A DNA stretch of 64,000 nt from an uncultured Spirochaetota bacterium (GCA_944390005.1 CALXOJ010000009.1:1-64000); one strand, 5' to 3'; positions 43,369 to 51,985 are shown, numbered from the stretch's first letter. Made by a program: numbers and translations. The notes: generated by a model not told the origin, from the sequence alone.

Positions 43369-44640
43369 ATGAAAAATTTATCGTTTGCGGTAATAACGGC
43401 CGTATTTTTTCTTTTTAGTATAGTCGGTTGCGGTAATCGCCCGTATATGACTATTAATGGTGAAGTCATTACAGTCAGCGAATTTAATGAATTGCTGAAT
43501 AAAAACATGCCGCCTGAAGAAGAAATGTTCCCCGGTATGGAAGAACAGGTAAAAACCTTTACCGAGAATCAATTAATTCGCGAAACAGTCATTGATCAAT
43601 TAAAAAATGAATACAATATTCAACTTACGAAAGAAGAATGTGATCAAATTTATAACTATTATGTCTTAAGCGCCCGCCGTTATCCGACATTGGAAATTGC
43701 CGAAGAATTGTTTCCTTATCTTGAAAACGGTCAAAACAAAGACGATATTTTGAAGATGACACAATATGTTTTGCTGCAAGGAAAAATCATAGAAGCAATG
43801 TATGCCGATTCTTATCAGCAGCCGACGGAAGAGCAGCTTCAAAATTGGTATAACGAAAGAAAAGAAACGGCTTTTAGTGTTCCGAAGAGTTATTATGTCA
43901 GTCAGTTGTACATTGAGAAACCGGTTGAAGAAGAAGTGACCGAAGAGGTCGTTGAAGGGGAGATTGTAGAGGAGAATGCCGACGGAACAGAAGAACCGGT
44001 TGGTGTTGTGGAAGGAGTTGAAGAAACTGTTGAAGAAGTTGTCAAAGAAACAGCTGCGGAAAAACTTTACAAAGAATTGGAAGCAGAATTGCCTGACATA
44101 ACCTCTGAAAAGGCCTTTATGAAAACTGCCGCCAAATACATGAAAGACAATCCGTATTTCAACAAGAAAGATTATAAAGCCAACCGCGGATTTATCTATA
44201 TTACTGATACAACAAAAGACATTGACGATTTATTAAAAGATGTTCCGGCCGGTGGAGTCAGTTCCATTTATGATTATCAAGATTATAATGCATATATTGT
44301 TTTTTATGTTTATGCAATGATTCCCGAACATACTATCGAATTGGATCAAATTCAATCGTTTGCCAAACTCGATGCGGGAGCGCAAGTAAACGAATCGCTT
44401 TTCCGCCGGTTTTTTGAAGAAAAAATCAATGGAGCTGACGTGATTTATAACGAAGCTGATCGTCTTGCGGCTGAAGAAGAAATCATTTTGGAAGAGGAAG
44501 AAATTGATTTGCCTGCGGAAGACGCCCCCGTTGTCAATGACGGAATTGACGATTCGGTAATGGAAACCGAAACCGATAATGCTGAAGCGGCAGACCAACC
44601 GGCCGCCGAAGCAGCCTCTTCGGAAACGACTGCCGAATAG
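43369..44640 (+). CDS. PrsA/SurA-like lipoprotein with acidic insertions
   Basis: 423 residues. The signal peptide ends in FSIVGC, so it is a lipoprotein. Residues 20-150 are a helical chaperone-type domain. A parvulin-like region begins at SYYVSQLYIEKP but is interrupted by about 45 residues rich in Glu and Val (EEEVTEEVVEGEIVEEN and on) before AAEKLYKELEAEL resumes it. A second acidic, Ala/Glu-rich tail covers the last 60 residues. A periplasmic folding role is inferred from the layout shared with 41535-42560. A terminator follows 20 bases after the stop. Confidence 0.65.
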   Translation: MKNLSFAVITAVFFLFSIVGCGNRPYMTINGEVITVSEFNELLNKNMPPEEEMFPGMEEQVKTFTENQLIRETVIDQLKNEYNIQLTKEECDQIYNYYVLSARRYPTLEIAEELFPYLENGQNKDDILKMTQYVLLQGKIIEAMYADSYQQPTEEQLQNWYNERKETAFSVPKSYYVSQLYIEKPVEEEVTEEVVEGEIVEENADGTEEPVGVVEGVEETVEEVVKETAAEKLYKELEAELPDITSEKAFMKTAAKYMKDNPYFNKKDYKANRGFIYITDTTKDIDDLLKDVPAGGVSSIYDYQDYNAYIVFYVYAMIPEHTIELDQIQSFAKLDAGAQVNESLFRRFFEEKINGADVIYNEADRLAAEEEIILEEEEIDLPAEDAPVVNDGIDDSVMETETDNAEAADQPAAEAASSETTAE

Positions 44641-44656
44641 GACAAAAATTAAAGGT

Positions 44657-44697
44657 AAAAGCATCAATCTGTTAAAGTAACGGTTGATGCTTTTTTT
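44657..44697 (+). terminator. Terminator ending six bases before the next start codon
   Basis: AAGCATCAA pairs with TTGATGCTT and is followed by seven T residues (44691-44697). The next ATG is at 44703. Confidence 0.85.
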
Positions 44698-44702
44698 ATG
44701 AC

Positions 44703-45311
44703 ATGAAAAATTTAATTGCGGCAGTTTTTCTTTTTACGACTCTTTCGGCGGCGGCTCAGCGGATCGGCGGCAGTGAAACGGAAATTTTTTTAATGAGAGC
44801 TGAAGCCTCTTTGGCGAATCCGCTGCCTTTAGACGAAGATCTGCTGCATGAATTTCAAACGCTGACGGCCGCCTTTGACCGGATGATCGCCGAAGAATCA
44901 CCGGCGACTGTTGCCCGATTTTTCGACGTATCGAGGCGGATTGTTTCAAAAGAGAGCGAAAAAACCGATGGAAAAATCGGTCGTCTGGAAACAAGACGCA
45001 AACGTGATCGGTTGGCGTTTCGGTTTCTCGGCAGCGGCGCCGGGCTGGCGGCTGCGGGCGCCGCCTTGTTCGGCGGCGCGACCGTTCCGTACAGCCGCTA
45101 TACGGCCGCCGTTGAAACATCAGCTGCCGTCCGGTCGCGTAAAGAAACGGTTGCCTGTCTGGTTCCTGCCGGAGTTTGCACTGCAGCGGCCGGCGGTTTT
45201 TTGATTGCGGCGGCGGTTCTGTTTTCCGGCGACCGACCTCAAAAGACGGCATTTATCAATGCAGCTGAAGAAAAATATCGCCAGACTTATTTAAACAGGA
45301 ACAGTCTGTGA
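44703..45311 (+). CDS. Small membrane protein of unknown function
   Basis: 202 residues. It begins with a signal-like segment (NLIAAVFLFTTLSAAAQR), then a charged helical stretch (about 20-105), then two glycine/alanine-rich hydrophobic segments (about 108-128 and 150-175) and a short tail. No family is recognised. The start directly follows a terminator T tract with no Shine-Dalgarno, so either its promoter lies inside the terminator or read-through is used. It overlaps the next gene by four bases (GTGA), which implies translational coupling. Confidence 0.55.
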   Translation: MKNLIAAVFLFTTLSAAAQRIGGSETEIFLMRAEASLANPLPLDEDLLHEFQTLTAAFDRMIAEESPATVARFFDVSRRIVSKESEKTDGKIGRLETRRKRDRLAFRFLGSGAGLAAAGAALFGGATVPYSRYTAAVETSAAVRSRKETVACLVPAGVCTAAAGGFLIAAAVLFSGDRPQKTAFINAAEEKYRQTYLNRNSL

Positions 45312-46645
45312 AAAAGAAAATTTTAGTCTTATTGTCGGTTTTTTTCCTTTTTTCCTGTTTTGCATTCGAAAATCCCGTTGATCCGAAAAGCGGAAATTAC
45401 GTCGGTTTTCCTGTTGAGATCGGAACCAATGCGGTTGTCTTTTCGAAAACCGATTACGGGGAGTGTTACTATCCTGCCCTCGTTTGGACTTCAATTTCCG
45501 ATTCAGTTTATTATCTGGAATTCTCTAAAAACGAAGATTTTTCATATCATATCGACAACTATCAAGGCGTTTTTTCCGCCTCTCGATTGATTACGACAGA
45601 AACCTTTACGCAAAACGGCGGCTGGTTTATTGCCTACAATTCACAGTATTTGGATCGCTTAGGTGCCGGAACGTATTTTGTGCGCGCTTCCGTCTCCAAT
45701 GAATCGACCGGCAATCGCTTCGTCACATGGTCGCGGCCGACAACGTTCACACAAAAACTGAAGCAAATCAAAGCCGGTTGGGCTGACGATTCAAACTATT
45801 CGGTTTACAGTTATACCAATGACGGTTTATACAAAAAAGAAGACGCGTATTATCTCTACACTTCCGTTGAAGGTGTCACCGAAGCGCGGCATATCGAAAC
45901 CATTGTTTACGGTTACGACAGCGACGGTTTTCTGAAATACGAAGGAATTTACACCGATCCGAAAGCGCAGCCGTCGCATTACAACGCTCATTTTTATTAT
46001 TCCGTAACAGAAGAAACAGCGAATGCCGATTCGGAGGTTCGCTATCTGAACATCAATCAATATTATTCGGAAGATTTCAGCCAAACCGAACCCGACCGCA
46101 CGCGGTGGGAGGGAACGGAGCGGCGCGTCATCCGCAGCGGTAAAATCGAACGGATCGAATACTTTACCCGCCGTCCGGGAACGGAAAACGAAACCGGCGC
46201 CGGTTTGTCCGACAATGAGTTTCTGACGCAGTATTTTGTTCTTTCAAAGGAACGGATTTACAATTACAGCGGCGTAACGGCCCACTCTATCACGGAAAAC
46301 CATTACAACATCTCGACCGGAGAAGTCGCTTCTTTTTTTGTATTCAATATCGACGGAAGCGCCATTGTCCGCGGCGAATATTATGACGCTGCCGAGACGT
46401 TTGTTTATGCTTACGATGTCATTTATTACGATAATGAATTGAAAAATCCCGAAAAGGCGGTTTATACATATGCTGACGGCCGCACCGAGGATTATTTGTA
46501 TCGATATAATTTTTCGACGTATGATGCGGCAGAAGAAAATGCAACTGACGATTCCGTTGTCGTCATTCAGAAGGCAGCTGCAGCAAAAAAATCGGCCGCC
46601 GTTCCGGATTTTATGCAGCCGCCGACGGTTTCGGTTGTTTTTTAA
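45308..46645 (+). CDS. Lipoprotein of unknown function, beta-rich
   Basis: 445 residues starting at GTG 45308. The signal peptide ends in FLFSCFA, so a lipoprotein is predicted. The mature protein is rich in Tyr, Asn and Thr, with many alternating strands, and has repeated Y-D-G elements (YGYDSDGFLKYEGIY, then YTYADGRTEDYLYRYN) that resemble short beta-hairpin repeats. An early fibronectin-like segment (WTSISDSVYYLEFSKNEDF) is visible. No enzyme motif is seen. It is translationally coupled to 44703-45311, and both products are exported, so a joint envelope role is plausible. Confidence 0.6.
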   Translation: MKKKILVLLSVFFLFSCFAFENPVDPKSGNYVGFPVEIGTNAVVFSKTDYGECYYPALVWTSISDSVYYLEFSKNEDFSYHIDNYQGVFSASRLITTETFTQNGGWFIAYNSQYLDRLGAGTYFVRASVSNESTGNRFVTWSRPTTFTQKLKQIKAGWADDSNYSVYSYTNDGLYKKEDAYYLYTSVEGVTEARHIETIVYGYDSDGFLKYEGIYTDPKAQPSHYNAHFYYSVTEETANADSEVRYLNINQYYSEDFSQTEPDRTRWEGTERRVIRSGKIERIEYFTRRPGTENETGAGLSDNEFLTQYFVLSKERIYNYSGVTAHSITENHYNISTGEVASFFVFNIDGSAIVRGEYYDAAETFVYAYDVIYYDNELKNPEKAVYTYADGRTEDYLYRYNFSTYDAAEENATDDSVVVIQKAAAAKKSAAVPDFMQPPTVSVVF

Positions 46646-46651
46646 AAAGAC

Positions 46652-46680
46652 GTGACAAATTTCGTTCAATATATTATAAT
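46652..46680 (+). promoter_or_regulatory. thyX promoter
   Basis: GTGACA (46652-46657), a 17-base spacer and TATAAT (46675-46680). The short leader has GAGGTAAG before ATG 46699. Confidence 0.7.
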
Positions 46681-46698
46681 CGAAATTGAGGTAAGATT

Positions 46699-47520
46699 AT
46701 GGCGCATTGTGTCGTTCCCGAAGCGGAAGCCGTATTGGACAAAGCGTTTCCCGTTTTGGATAAAGGATTTGTCCGTTTGGTCGATTATATGGGAAGCGAT
46801 TCGCGGATTGTGCAGTCGGCACGCGTTTCCTACGGCGACGGAACGAAAACAGTTCGGGAAGATCAGGGGCTTATCAATTATTTACTGCGAAACGAACACA
46901 CTTCTCCGTTCGAACAGGTGGTTTTCACATTTCACGTCAAACTGCCGATTTTTGTTGCTCGTCAATGGATTCGTCACCGAACAGCGCGGCTGAACGAAAT
47001 TTCCGGCCGTTATTCTGTTATGCGTAATGAGTTTTACGTTCCGGCCGCCGAAGATATTGCGTTTCAAAGTCAGAATAATAAACAGGGGCGTTCGGAGGAA
47101 GAAGTTCCTGCCGCGCTTCGGGAAACGGTTCTGCAAAATTTAATTGATCAGCAAACTGCCGCTTACGATTCTTACGAAAAGTTGATCGGCGAAAACATTG
47201 CACGTGAACTGTCGCGAATCAACCTGCCGCTCAGTTTATACACGGAATGGTATTGGCAAATCGATTTGCATAATCTGTTTCACTTTCTAAAATTGCGGCT
47301 CGACGGTCATGCGCAAAAAGAAATTCGAAGTTATGCCGAAGTTCTGCTGATGATTGCTGAAAAAGTATGCCCATATGCATGCGAAGCGTTCCGTAACCAC
47401 GTTTTGAAAAGCGTAAAATTGTCGGAAAAAGAGAAAAAAGCGGTCAAAGCGCTGCTGGCCGGTGAAGAACCCGATTTGAGTGAACGCGAACGAACCGTTT
47501 TAGCCGAAAAAGTGAATTGA
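46699..47520 (+). CDS. thyX: Flavin-dependent thymidylate synthase ThyX
   Basis: 273 residues. The signature RHRTARLNEISGRYS is present, with QVVFTFHVKLPIFVARQWI before it and an N-terminal VRLVDYMGSDSRIVQSARVSYG. ThyX makes dTMP from dUMP with FAD and methylene-tetrahydrofolate. No thyA is seen in the window. It has its own promoter and a Shine-Dalgarno. The next gene starts 32 bases downstream behind a strong AAGGAGGAG, so both may share the transcript. Confidence 0.96.
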   Translation: MAHCVVPEAEAVLDKAFPVLDKGFVRLVDYMGSDSRIVQSARVSYGDGTKTVREDQGLINYLLRNEHTSPFEQVVFTFHVKLPIFVARQWIRHRTARLNEISGRYSVMRNEFYVPAAEDIAFQSQNNKQGRSEEEVPAALRETVLQNLIDQQTAAYDSYEKLIGENIARELSRINLPLSLYTEWYWQIDLHNLFHFLKLRLDGHAQKEIRSYAEVLLMIAEKVCPYACEAFRNHVLKSVKLSEKEKKAVKALLAGEEPDLSERERTVLAEKVN

Positions 47521-47552
47521 ATCCCGAAGAGGACAGAAAAAAGGAGGAGTAA

Positions 47553-49205
47553 ATGGACGAACAGAATGATTTCGGTGATTTGAGCGATATGCTTGACCGG
47601 TTTGAAGGTCAAATCGACCGCGATGCGGAAACTTCCGATGTCATCGGCGGTTCAGAAACGGTCGGATCTCAGGATGAACCGCAGGCAGAGAAAAAAACGC
47701 GGCTGACAGTTGATTTAACGCAGACACAATTCAAAGAAATTACTTCATTTTTTTCGGCGGACCCCAACGGTCTTTTCCAAGATTCCGATTATTACCGAAA
47801 GCTGTTGGAAAACGGCGGCACGGAAGCGGCGACTCTTCATAAAAATTTAAATGCATTCGTAAAAGCGACCGATTCGCAGGAAAAAACCATGTACCGCGGA
47901 AAGGTTATTTCCGCTTTCTGGAATTTTTTGGAGAACCATATTCGCGAAATGATTTTGCAGCCGACGCCGGAACGGGAAGGTTTGATTCGTTTCGGAGTGT
48001 TGAATTTGGCGTTGATGAACAGTGACGCAAAACTGCTTTTGTCGCACGTGATTTTGGATAAAGAAAACGATAACCCGGTGTATTACGTCGACGAATGGCT
48101 GAAATGCGTAGCACAGAACCAAATCGGAGCTTCTGCCGGTGACGAGACGAAAACCGTTAACGCCAACAACAAAAACCGCCACCTCGAATCGCAGATTCAG
48201 CGGGTGGAAGCCAGCATTCAGGCAACCGTCGATCACGCGAAAACCAAATCTTCGCAGCGCAAAGAATTGGAATCCGAATTGGAACGGTTGGTCACCTGTT
48301 TTCTCCAAAAGAAAGAGTCGCAGTCGTATCCCGGTGTTTTGTTTCCTTATGATGCGCAGCAGAAGCAGCTGTTTAATCAGTTCGGAATGTTGATGCAAAA
48401 AGCCAAATCTATCGATGCCGAATTAACCGCCGACATGAACAGTTTGGAGCGGTATCGGGAAAATCTCAAACAGGTGAAAGGAACGCTTGCAGAAGCCGGC
48501 GGCAGTTCCGCAGTTTTTGACGAAGATGTCATGAAAGAGGAATTCGGAATCGTTCGGCAGATGATGAAAATGTGCGTCGGTCGTCAGGGAAACCACTTTC
48601 CGATTTTCTTTTCTTCATACTTTGTTGCGGATAAAAACAATTTGGGAACCAGGGAAAACATTTTGCGAATTTTGGCAAAAATCGAAGACATCGAACCGGG
48701 GGTTTTCAAGCGGCCGTATAAACGGGAAGAGTATCGAATTCCACCGTATGTCATTGCCGTTCCTTGTTACGGGGATTTCGGAATCTGTTGGGAGCCGTTT
48801 GAAAAATACAACCGCGCTACCAGCCGCGGACGCGTTGCCGTTCCGATGTATCCGAAAAATTTGGAATTTGCCGTACTGACCGCTGTGGCCGATCTCCGCT
48901 GGCAGACTGCCAAGGAAAAGGCGGCTCAGTATTGGATGGAAGAAGGCATTACCGGCAATTATTATCAGTGGGCTTACGATAACAAACTCAAAGGCAATCT
49001 GAAAGATTATTTCATCCGCGATTACGTCATTTGGATCACCAAAGAAAGTCACGGGATTCAAAAGCTCGACAAAGAAGTTCGTCAGATTTTTTGGCGATAT
49101 TTACCGTTTAAGCAGGAAATTAAAGACGATTTGAGGAACCGAGGTTTTGCTTACAACGAGCTGTACAAAAAGGATATTAATCGAAGTCAATCCGACGGAT
49201 ATTGA
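47553..49205 (+). CDS. Large cytoplasmic protein of unknown function
   Basis: 550 residues without a signal peptide. The first 50 residues are acidic and low in complexity, probably disordered. Residues about 70-200 are helical, and about 205-330 form charged coiled coils (HLESQIQRVEASIQATVDHAKTK). The last 220 residues are globular and rich in Trp, Tyr and Arg (YVIAVPCYGDFGICWEPF, then WITKESHGIQKLDKEVRQIFW). I recognise no domain. It has the strongest Shine-Dalgarno in the area and lies between thyX and yhbQ. It may be a lineage-specific cytoskeletal or signalling protein, but that is a guess. Confidence 0.55.
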   Translation: MDEQNDFGDLSDMLDRFEGQIDRDAETSDVIGGSETVGSQDEPQAEKKTRLTVDLTQTQFKEITSFFSADPNGLFQDSDYYRKLLENGGTEAATLHKNLNAFVKATDSQEKTMYRGKVISAFWNFLENHIREMILQPTPEREGLIRFGVLNLALMNSDAKLLLSHVILDKENDNPVYYVDEWLKCVAQNQIGASAGDETKTVNANNKNRHLESQIQRVEASIQATVDHAKTKSSQRKELESELERLVTCFLQKKESQSYPGVLFPYDAQQKQLFNQFGMLMQKAKSIDAELTADMNSLERYRENLKQVKGTLAEAGGSSAVFDEDVMKEEFGIVRQMMKMCVGRQGNHFPIFFSSYFVADKNNLGTRENILRILAKIEDIEPGVFKRPYKREEYRIPPYVIAVPCYGDFGICWEPFEKYNRATSRGRVAVPMYPKNLEFAVLTAVADLRWQTAKEKAAQYWMEEGITGNYYQWAYDNKLKGNLKDYFIRDYVIWITKESHGIQKLDKEVRQIFWRYLPFKQEIKDDLRNRGFAYNELYKKDINRSQSDGY

Positions 49206-49208
49206 GAA

Positions 49209-49490
49209 ATGGCATTCGTTTATATCTTGGCGTGCGGTGACGGGACGTTGTACACCGGAGCGGCGGTTGATTGGAAACTGCGTCTCAAGGAACACCGTAA
49301 CGGAAAAGGCGCAAAATACACCCGCGGCCGTCAACCGCTGACTGTCGTTTTTTTACGCGAAACTTCGGACTGGTCTGATGCATTAAAGGAAGAGGCGCGC
49401 CTGAAAAAGCTGACAAAAAAGCAAAAAGAAAAACTGATTGCTGAATTTCAAGCGGAAACTGCGGCGTTAACGGAAACAGTCGGCGTTTAA
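49209..49490 (+). CDS. GIY-YIG domain protein (UPF0213/YhbQ family)
   Basis: 93 residues. The GIY-YIG core has FVYILACGDGTLYTGAAVDWKLRLKEH, where the second motif is YTG, followed by GAKYTRGRQPLTVVF and the C-terminal basic helix. Stand-alone members of this family are small nucleases, with reported roles in DNA repair in some bacteria. It starts three bases after the previous stop, without a good Shine-Dalgarno, so coupling is likely. It converges with lspA; the two stop codons overlap inside one terminator. Confidence 0.93.
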   Translation: MAFVYILACGDGTLYTGAAVDWKLRLKEHRNGKGAKYTRGRQPLTVVFLRETSDWSDALKEEARLKKLTKKQKEKLIAEFQAETAALTETVGV

Positions 49491-49510
49491 GCCGACTGTT
49501 TTTTCTTTTT
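49475..49510. terminator. Bidirectional terminator spanning both stop codons
   Basis: AACAGTCGGC (49475-49484) and GCCGACTGTT (49491-49500) enclose a six-base loop, GTTTAA, that holds the yhbQ stop and part of the lspA stop. A T run follows on the plus strand; CGTTAACGCC lies on the other side. Confidence 0.8.
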
Positions 49511-50128
49511 CCTTGTTTGAATTTCTTCGGAAATCATTCCGACCACAAGAATGGCAACAGCAACAACAACGCAGGCGTCGGCAAAATTCCAAGTCGGCCA
49601 ACGTTCGAACGACAACAATTTAAGAAGCGGAATATCGCGCAGCGCATCGATACCGAACCAAATTGTATCGACAAAATCAACGACATTTCCCGGACGGAAA
49701 ATTCGATCCGCCAAATTCCCAAAACCGCCGCCGATAATCAGTGCAAACGCAATCCGCTGATACAGAGGTTGTTCGTTTTTATAAAGCGAGTAAACAATTA
49801 ATGAAATGACGATAATCAACGGCAGCAGAATGAACAAAACTGTTTTCACCTCATCAGCAAAACCGCGACCTAACCCGAAGGCAATCGCCGTGTTACGGAC
49901 GTGAATGATACGCAAAATTCCTTCATAAGGATCACCCCAAAGCGAACCGTAGAGCGGAATGAAGCGGACGACCAACGATTTTGTAATCTGATCGATCAGC
50001 AGCGCAATCGGTGCAATCATTAAAATCGCCGTCTTCATTTTCCAATTTTTTTTCACTTCGGACGGAAATTCCTTCAAAACGGTTTGAAAACTTTTTTTGT
50101 CTTTTTTCTTTTTAGCAATGATTCCCAT
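49487..50128 (-). CDS. lspA: Lipoprotein signal peptidase (signal peptidase II)
   Basis: 213 residues with four membrane helices. Conserved boxes: DQITKSLVV, VRNTAIAFGLG, GGGFGNLADR, and the catalytic aspartates in GNVVDFVD and NFADACVVVAV. It cleaves prolipoproteins after diacylglyceryl transfer; the many lipobox proteins in this window would be clients. A basic 30-residue N-terminal extension (IIAKKKKDKKSFQ...) precedes the first helix, which is longer than usual. AGGAGA precedes the ATG. It lies eight bases after the Nif3-like gene. Confidence 0.95.
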   Translation of the reverse strand: MGIIAKKKKDKKSFQTVLKEFPSEVKKNWKMKTAILMIAPIALLIDQITKSLVVRFIPLYGSLWGDPYEGILRIIHVRNTAIAFGLGRGFADEVKTVLFILLPLIIVISLIVYSLYKNEQPLYQRIAFALIIGGGFGNLADRIFRPGNVVDFVDTIWFGIDALRDIPLLKLLSFERWPTWNFADACVVVAVAILVVGMISEEIQTRKKKKQSA

Positions 50129-50136
50129 AAAATCTC

Positions 50137-50892
50137 CTACAGTCCGGTCGGACAGTCAATGAACAGCGTTTTTAAACCGCAATCTTTTTCCGTCTGAGCG
50201 GCAACGGCTTTCACGCCGTAGGTTTCACTTGCGTAGTGGCCGATGCTCAGCATGTTGATGCAGGATTCTTTGCAGAAGTGGTAAATTTCGTGTTCTGCGT
50301 CGCCGGTAATGTACAAATCGATGTTTTCGGCGACAGCTTGAGAAAGTTCATCGACTGCTCCTCCCGAAACAACTGCTGCGGTTTGAATCTCTTTTTTACC
50401 GAAGTCGTACACTTTCAGGCAATCGCTGCGAGTCAGACTTAACCGACTGAGGACAGTGTCGATTGAAAGAGGTTGAGTCCACTCCCCTTTAAAACCGATT
50501 TTTATGCCGTGATATTCGCCAAACGGAAGAAGGTTCAGCAATCCGAGCGTTTGCGCCAAACGGACATTGTTGCCAAGTGTCGGATGTAAATCCAGCGGAA
50601 GATGAACGGCAAACAACGCCAGCGGCCGCCGAAAAAGCAAATCAAAACGTCTGTAAACAGATCCGGTCAGCGGGTATGGCTTTCCCCAAAACAGACCGTG
50701 ATGGACAAAGAGCAAATCGGCATTCGCATCGGCAGCTTTTCTGATGGTTTCCTCCGCTGCATCAACGGCAAACGCGACTGTTCCGATTTCCGCTTCCCCG
50801 TCGCCAACCTGAAGTCCGTTCAGACTGATGTCGTCGGTTTCGGAAATCCGCAGCAGCGATTCGTAATAGGCGCAAAGCTCTTTCAACTTCAT
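50137..50892 (-). CDS. Nif3-like dinuclear metal-centre protein
   Basis: 251 residues. The Nif3/YbgI motifs are LNGLQVGDGEAEIG near the start, LLFVHHGLFWGKPYP with the metal-binding histidines, and a terminal DLYITGDAEHEIYHFCKESCINMLSIGHYASETYGVKA. Proteins of this family are annotated as GTP cyclohydrolase I type 2 homologues, but the real substrate is unsettled. The promoter is leaderless in type: TATAAT ends five bases before the ATG. lspA follows. Confidence 0.93.
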   Translation of the reverse strand: MKLKELCAYYESLLRISETDDISLNGLQVGDGEAEIGTVAFAVDAAEETIRKAADANADLLFVHHGLFWGKPYPLTGSVYRRFDLLFRRPLALFAVHLPLDLHPTLGNNVRLAQTLGLLNLLPFGEYHGIKIGFKGEWTQPLSIDTVLSRLSLTRSDCLKVYDFGKKEIQTAAVVSGGAVDELSQAVAENIDLYITGDAEHEIYHFCKESCINMLSIGHYASETYGVKAVAAQTEKDCGLKTLFIDCPTGL

Positions 50893-50897
50893 AACGC

Positions 50898-50926
50898 ATT
50901 ATAGACGGAAAAATTCGTTTTTTCAA
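50898..50926 (-). promoter_or_regulatory. Promoter of the Nif3-like gene, probably leaderless
   Basis: On the minus strand, TTGAAA (50921-50926), 17 bases, TATAAT (50898-50903) and five bases to ATG 50892. There is no Shine-Dalgarno. Confidence 0.7.
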
Positions 50927-50950
50927 CCCTTCCTTCCGCTGCGATGGGAT

Positions 50951-50977
50951 AAAAAAAAACCGGCAAAAGCCGGCTTT
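50951..50977 (-). terminator. flgM terminator
   Basis: On the minus strand, AGCCGGC-TTTT-GCCGGT followed by a run of T residues, starting right at the flgM stop codon. Confidence 0.88.
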
Positions 50978-51258
50978 CAGATTTTGAAAATCTCCATTAA
51001 CTTATCCGCTACGACAGATAAAACCTTATCGTTGATGAAGTCCGGATTTTTCATTTGATTCATCACTTCGTCAATTTTGTCTTGGCGGATATCGGGAGTC
51101 TGAGCGACTTTTTCGCGTAACGCATGAAGGCGGCTCATTTTTTCGGCATCGGAAGAAATCGAAATAGAATCGGATCCCGCAACCGATTTCGTTTTTACTG
51201 TTTCTTCGATTCGAGTTGTATTAGAAATTGGATTGATTCCGTTGATTTTTCCCAACAT
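50977..51258 (-). CDS. flgM: Anti-sigma-28 factor FlgM
   Basis: 93 residues. The C-terminal FlgM core is DSISISSDAEKMSRLHALREKVAQTPDIRQDKIDEV, after a flexible N-terminus (LGKINGINPISNT). FlgM holds the flagellar sigma factor FliA/sigma-28 until the hook is complete. It implies a flagellated, motile cell. It lies two bases after rsmI, away from any flagellar operon, so its transcription follows rsmI. A clear terminator follows. Confidence 0.9.
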   Translation of the reverse strand: MLGKINGINPISNTTRIEETVKTKSVAGSDSISISSDAEKMSRLHALREKVAQTPDIRQDKIDEVMNQMKNPDFINDKVLSVVADKLMEIFKI

Positions 51259-51260
51259 GA

Positions 51261-51980
51261 TTACCTCTCTTTTTTATTATCGGTTTTTTTGATTTCCGAC
51301 TTTAACTCTTTTTTTCCGTTTATCAATAAAACCCACTCGCCTTTGATCATATTTCTCGATTCAAATAAATTCAGAACCGTTTCTGCCGTTCCTTCGACGA
51401 TTTCTTCATGCTGTTTCGTCAGTTCGCGGCCGACGGTAATAAGCCGTTCACTGTCTGTATCGGCTATGTTGTGCAAAAGTTTAATAATGCGGAACGGAGA
51501 TTCGTACAGAATAAACGGAACGTCGCCGTTCATCAGCTCTTCGAGACGTCGTTTACGGCGGCCTTCTTTCGGACTGAGAAAGCCTTCAAATCGAAAGCCT
51601 TTGCCCTCCGCCGCCGCGACACTGATTAAAGCGGTGACAGCCGACGCTCCCGGAACCGGTACGACGCGGAAACCGTTTTGGCGGACGATCTGCGCCAACC
51701 GCGCTCCGGGATCACTGATGCCGGGGGTTCCCGCGTCGCTGCAATAGGCCACCGACTGCCCCGCTTCCAGGGCGCGGCAAACGGTTTGTGCGGCGGCCGC
51801 TTCGTTTTGAGTTCGGCAGCTGATCAGTTTTTTGGCAATCGAAAAGCGGTTTAAAAGCTGCAGTGTGCGGCGGGTGTCTTCGCATGCAATTAAGTCGACC
51901 GCTTTCAGCGTTTCAAGCGCGCGCAGCGTAATGTCACCGAGATTCCCGATCGGTGTAGCCACCATGTACAATTCGCCCAT
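51261..51980 (-). CDS. rsmI: 16S rRNA (cytidine-1402-2'-O) methyltransferase RsmI
   Basis: 239 residues. Tetrapyrrole-methylase fold motifs: LYMVATPIGNLGDITLRALETL at the start, DLIACEDTRRTLQLL, VAYCSDAGTPGISDPGARL, and PFILYESPFRI. It methylates C1402 of 16S rRNA. The first residues are essential to the fold, so the start is certain. Its promoter is leaderless in type and divergent from pepD. flgM is cotranscribed downstream. Confidence 0.96.
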   Translation of the reverse strand: MGELYMVATPIGNLGDITLRALETLKAVDLIACEDTRRTLQLLNRFSIAKKLISCRTQNEAAAAQTVCRALEAGQSVAYCSDAGTPGISDPGARLAQIVRQNGFRVVPVPGASAVTALISVAAAEGKGFRFEGFLSPKEGRRKRRLEELMNGDVPFILYESPFRIIKLLHNIADTDSERLITVGRELTKQHEEIVEGTAETVLNLFESRNMIKGEWVLLINGKKELKSEIKKTDNKKER

Positions 51981-51985
51981 GATTC

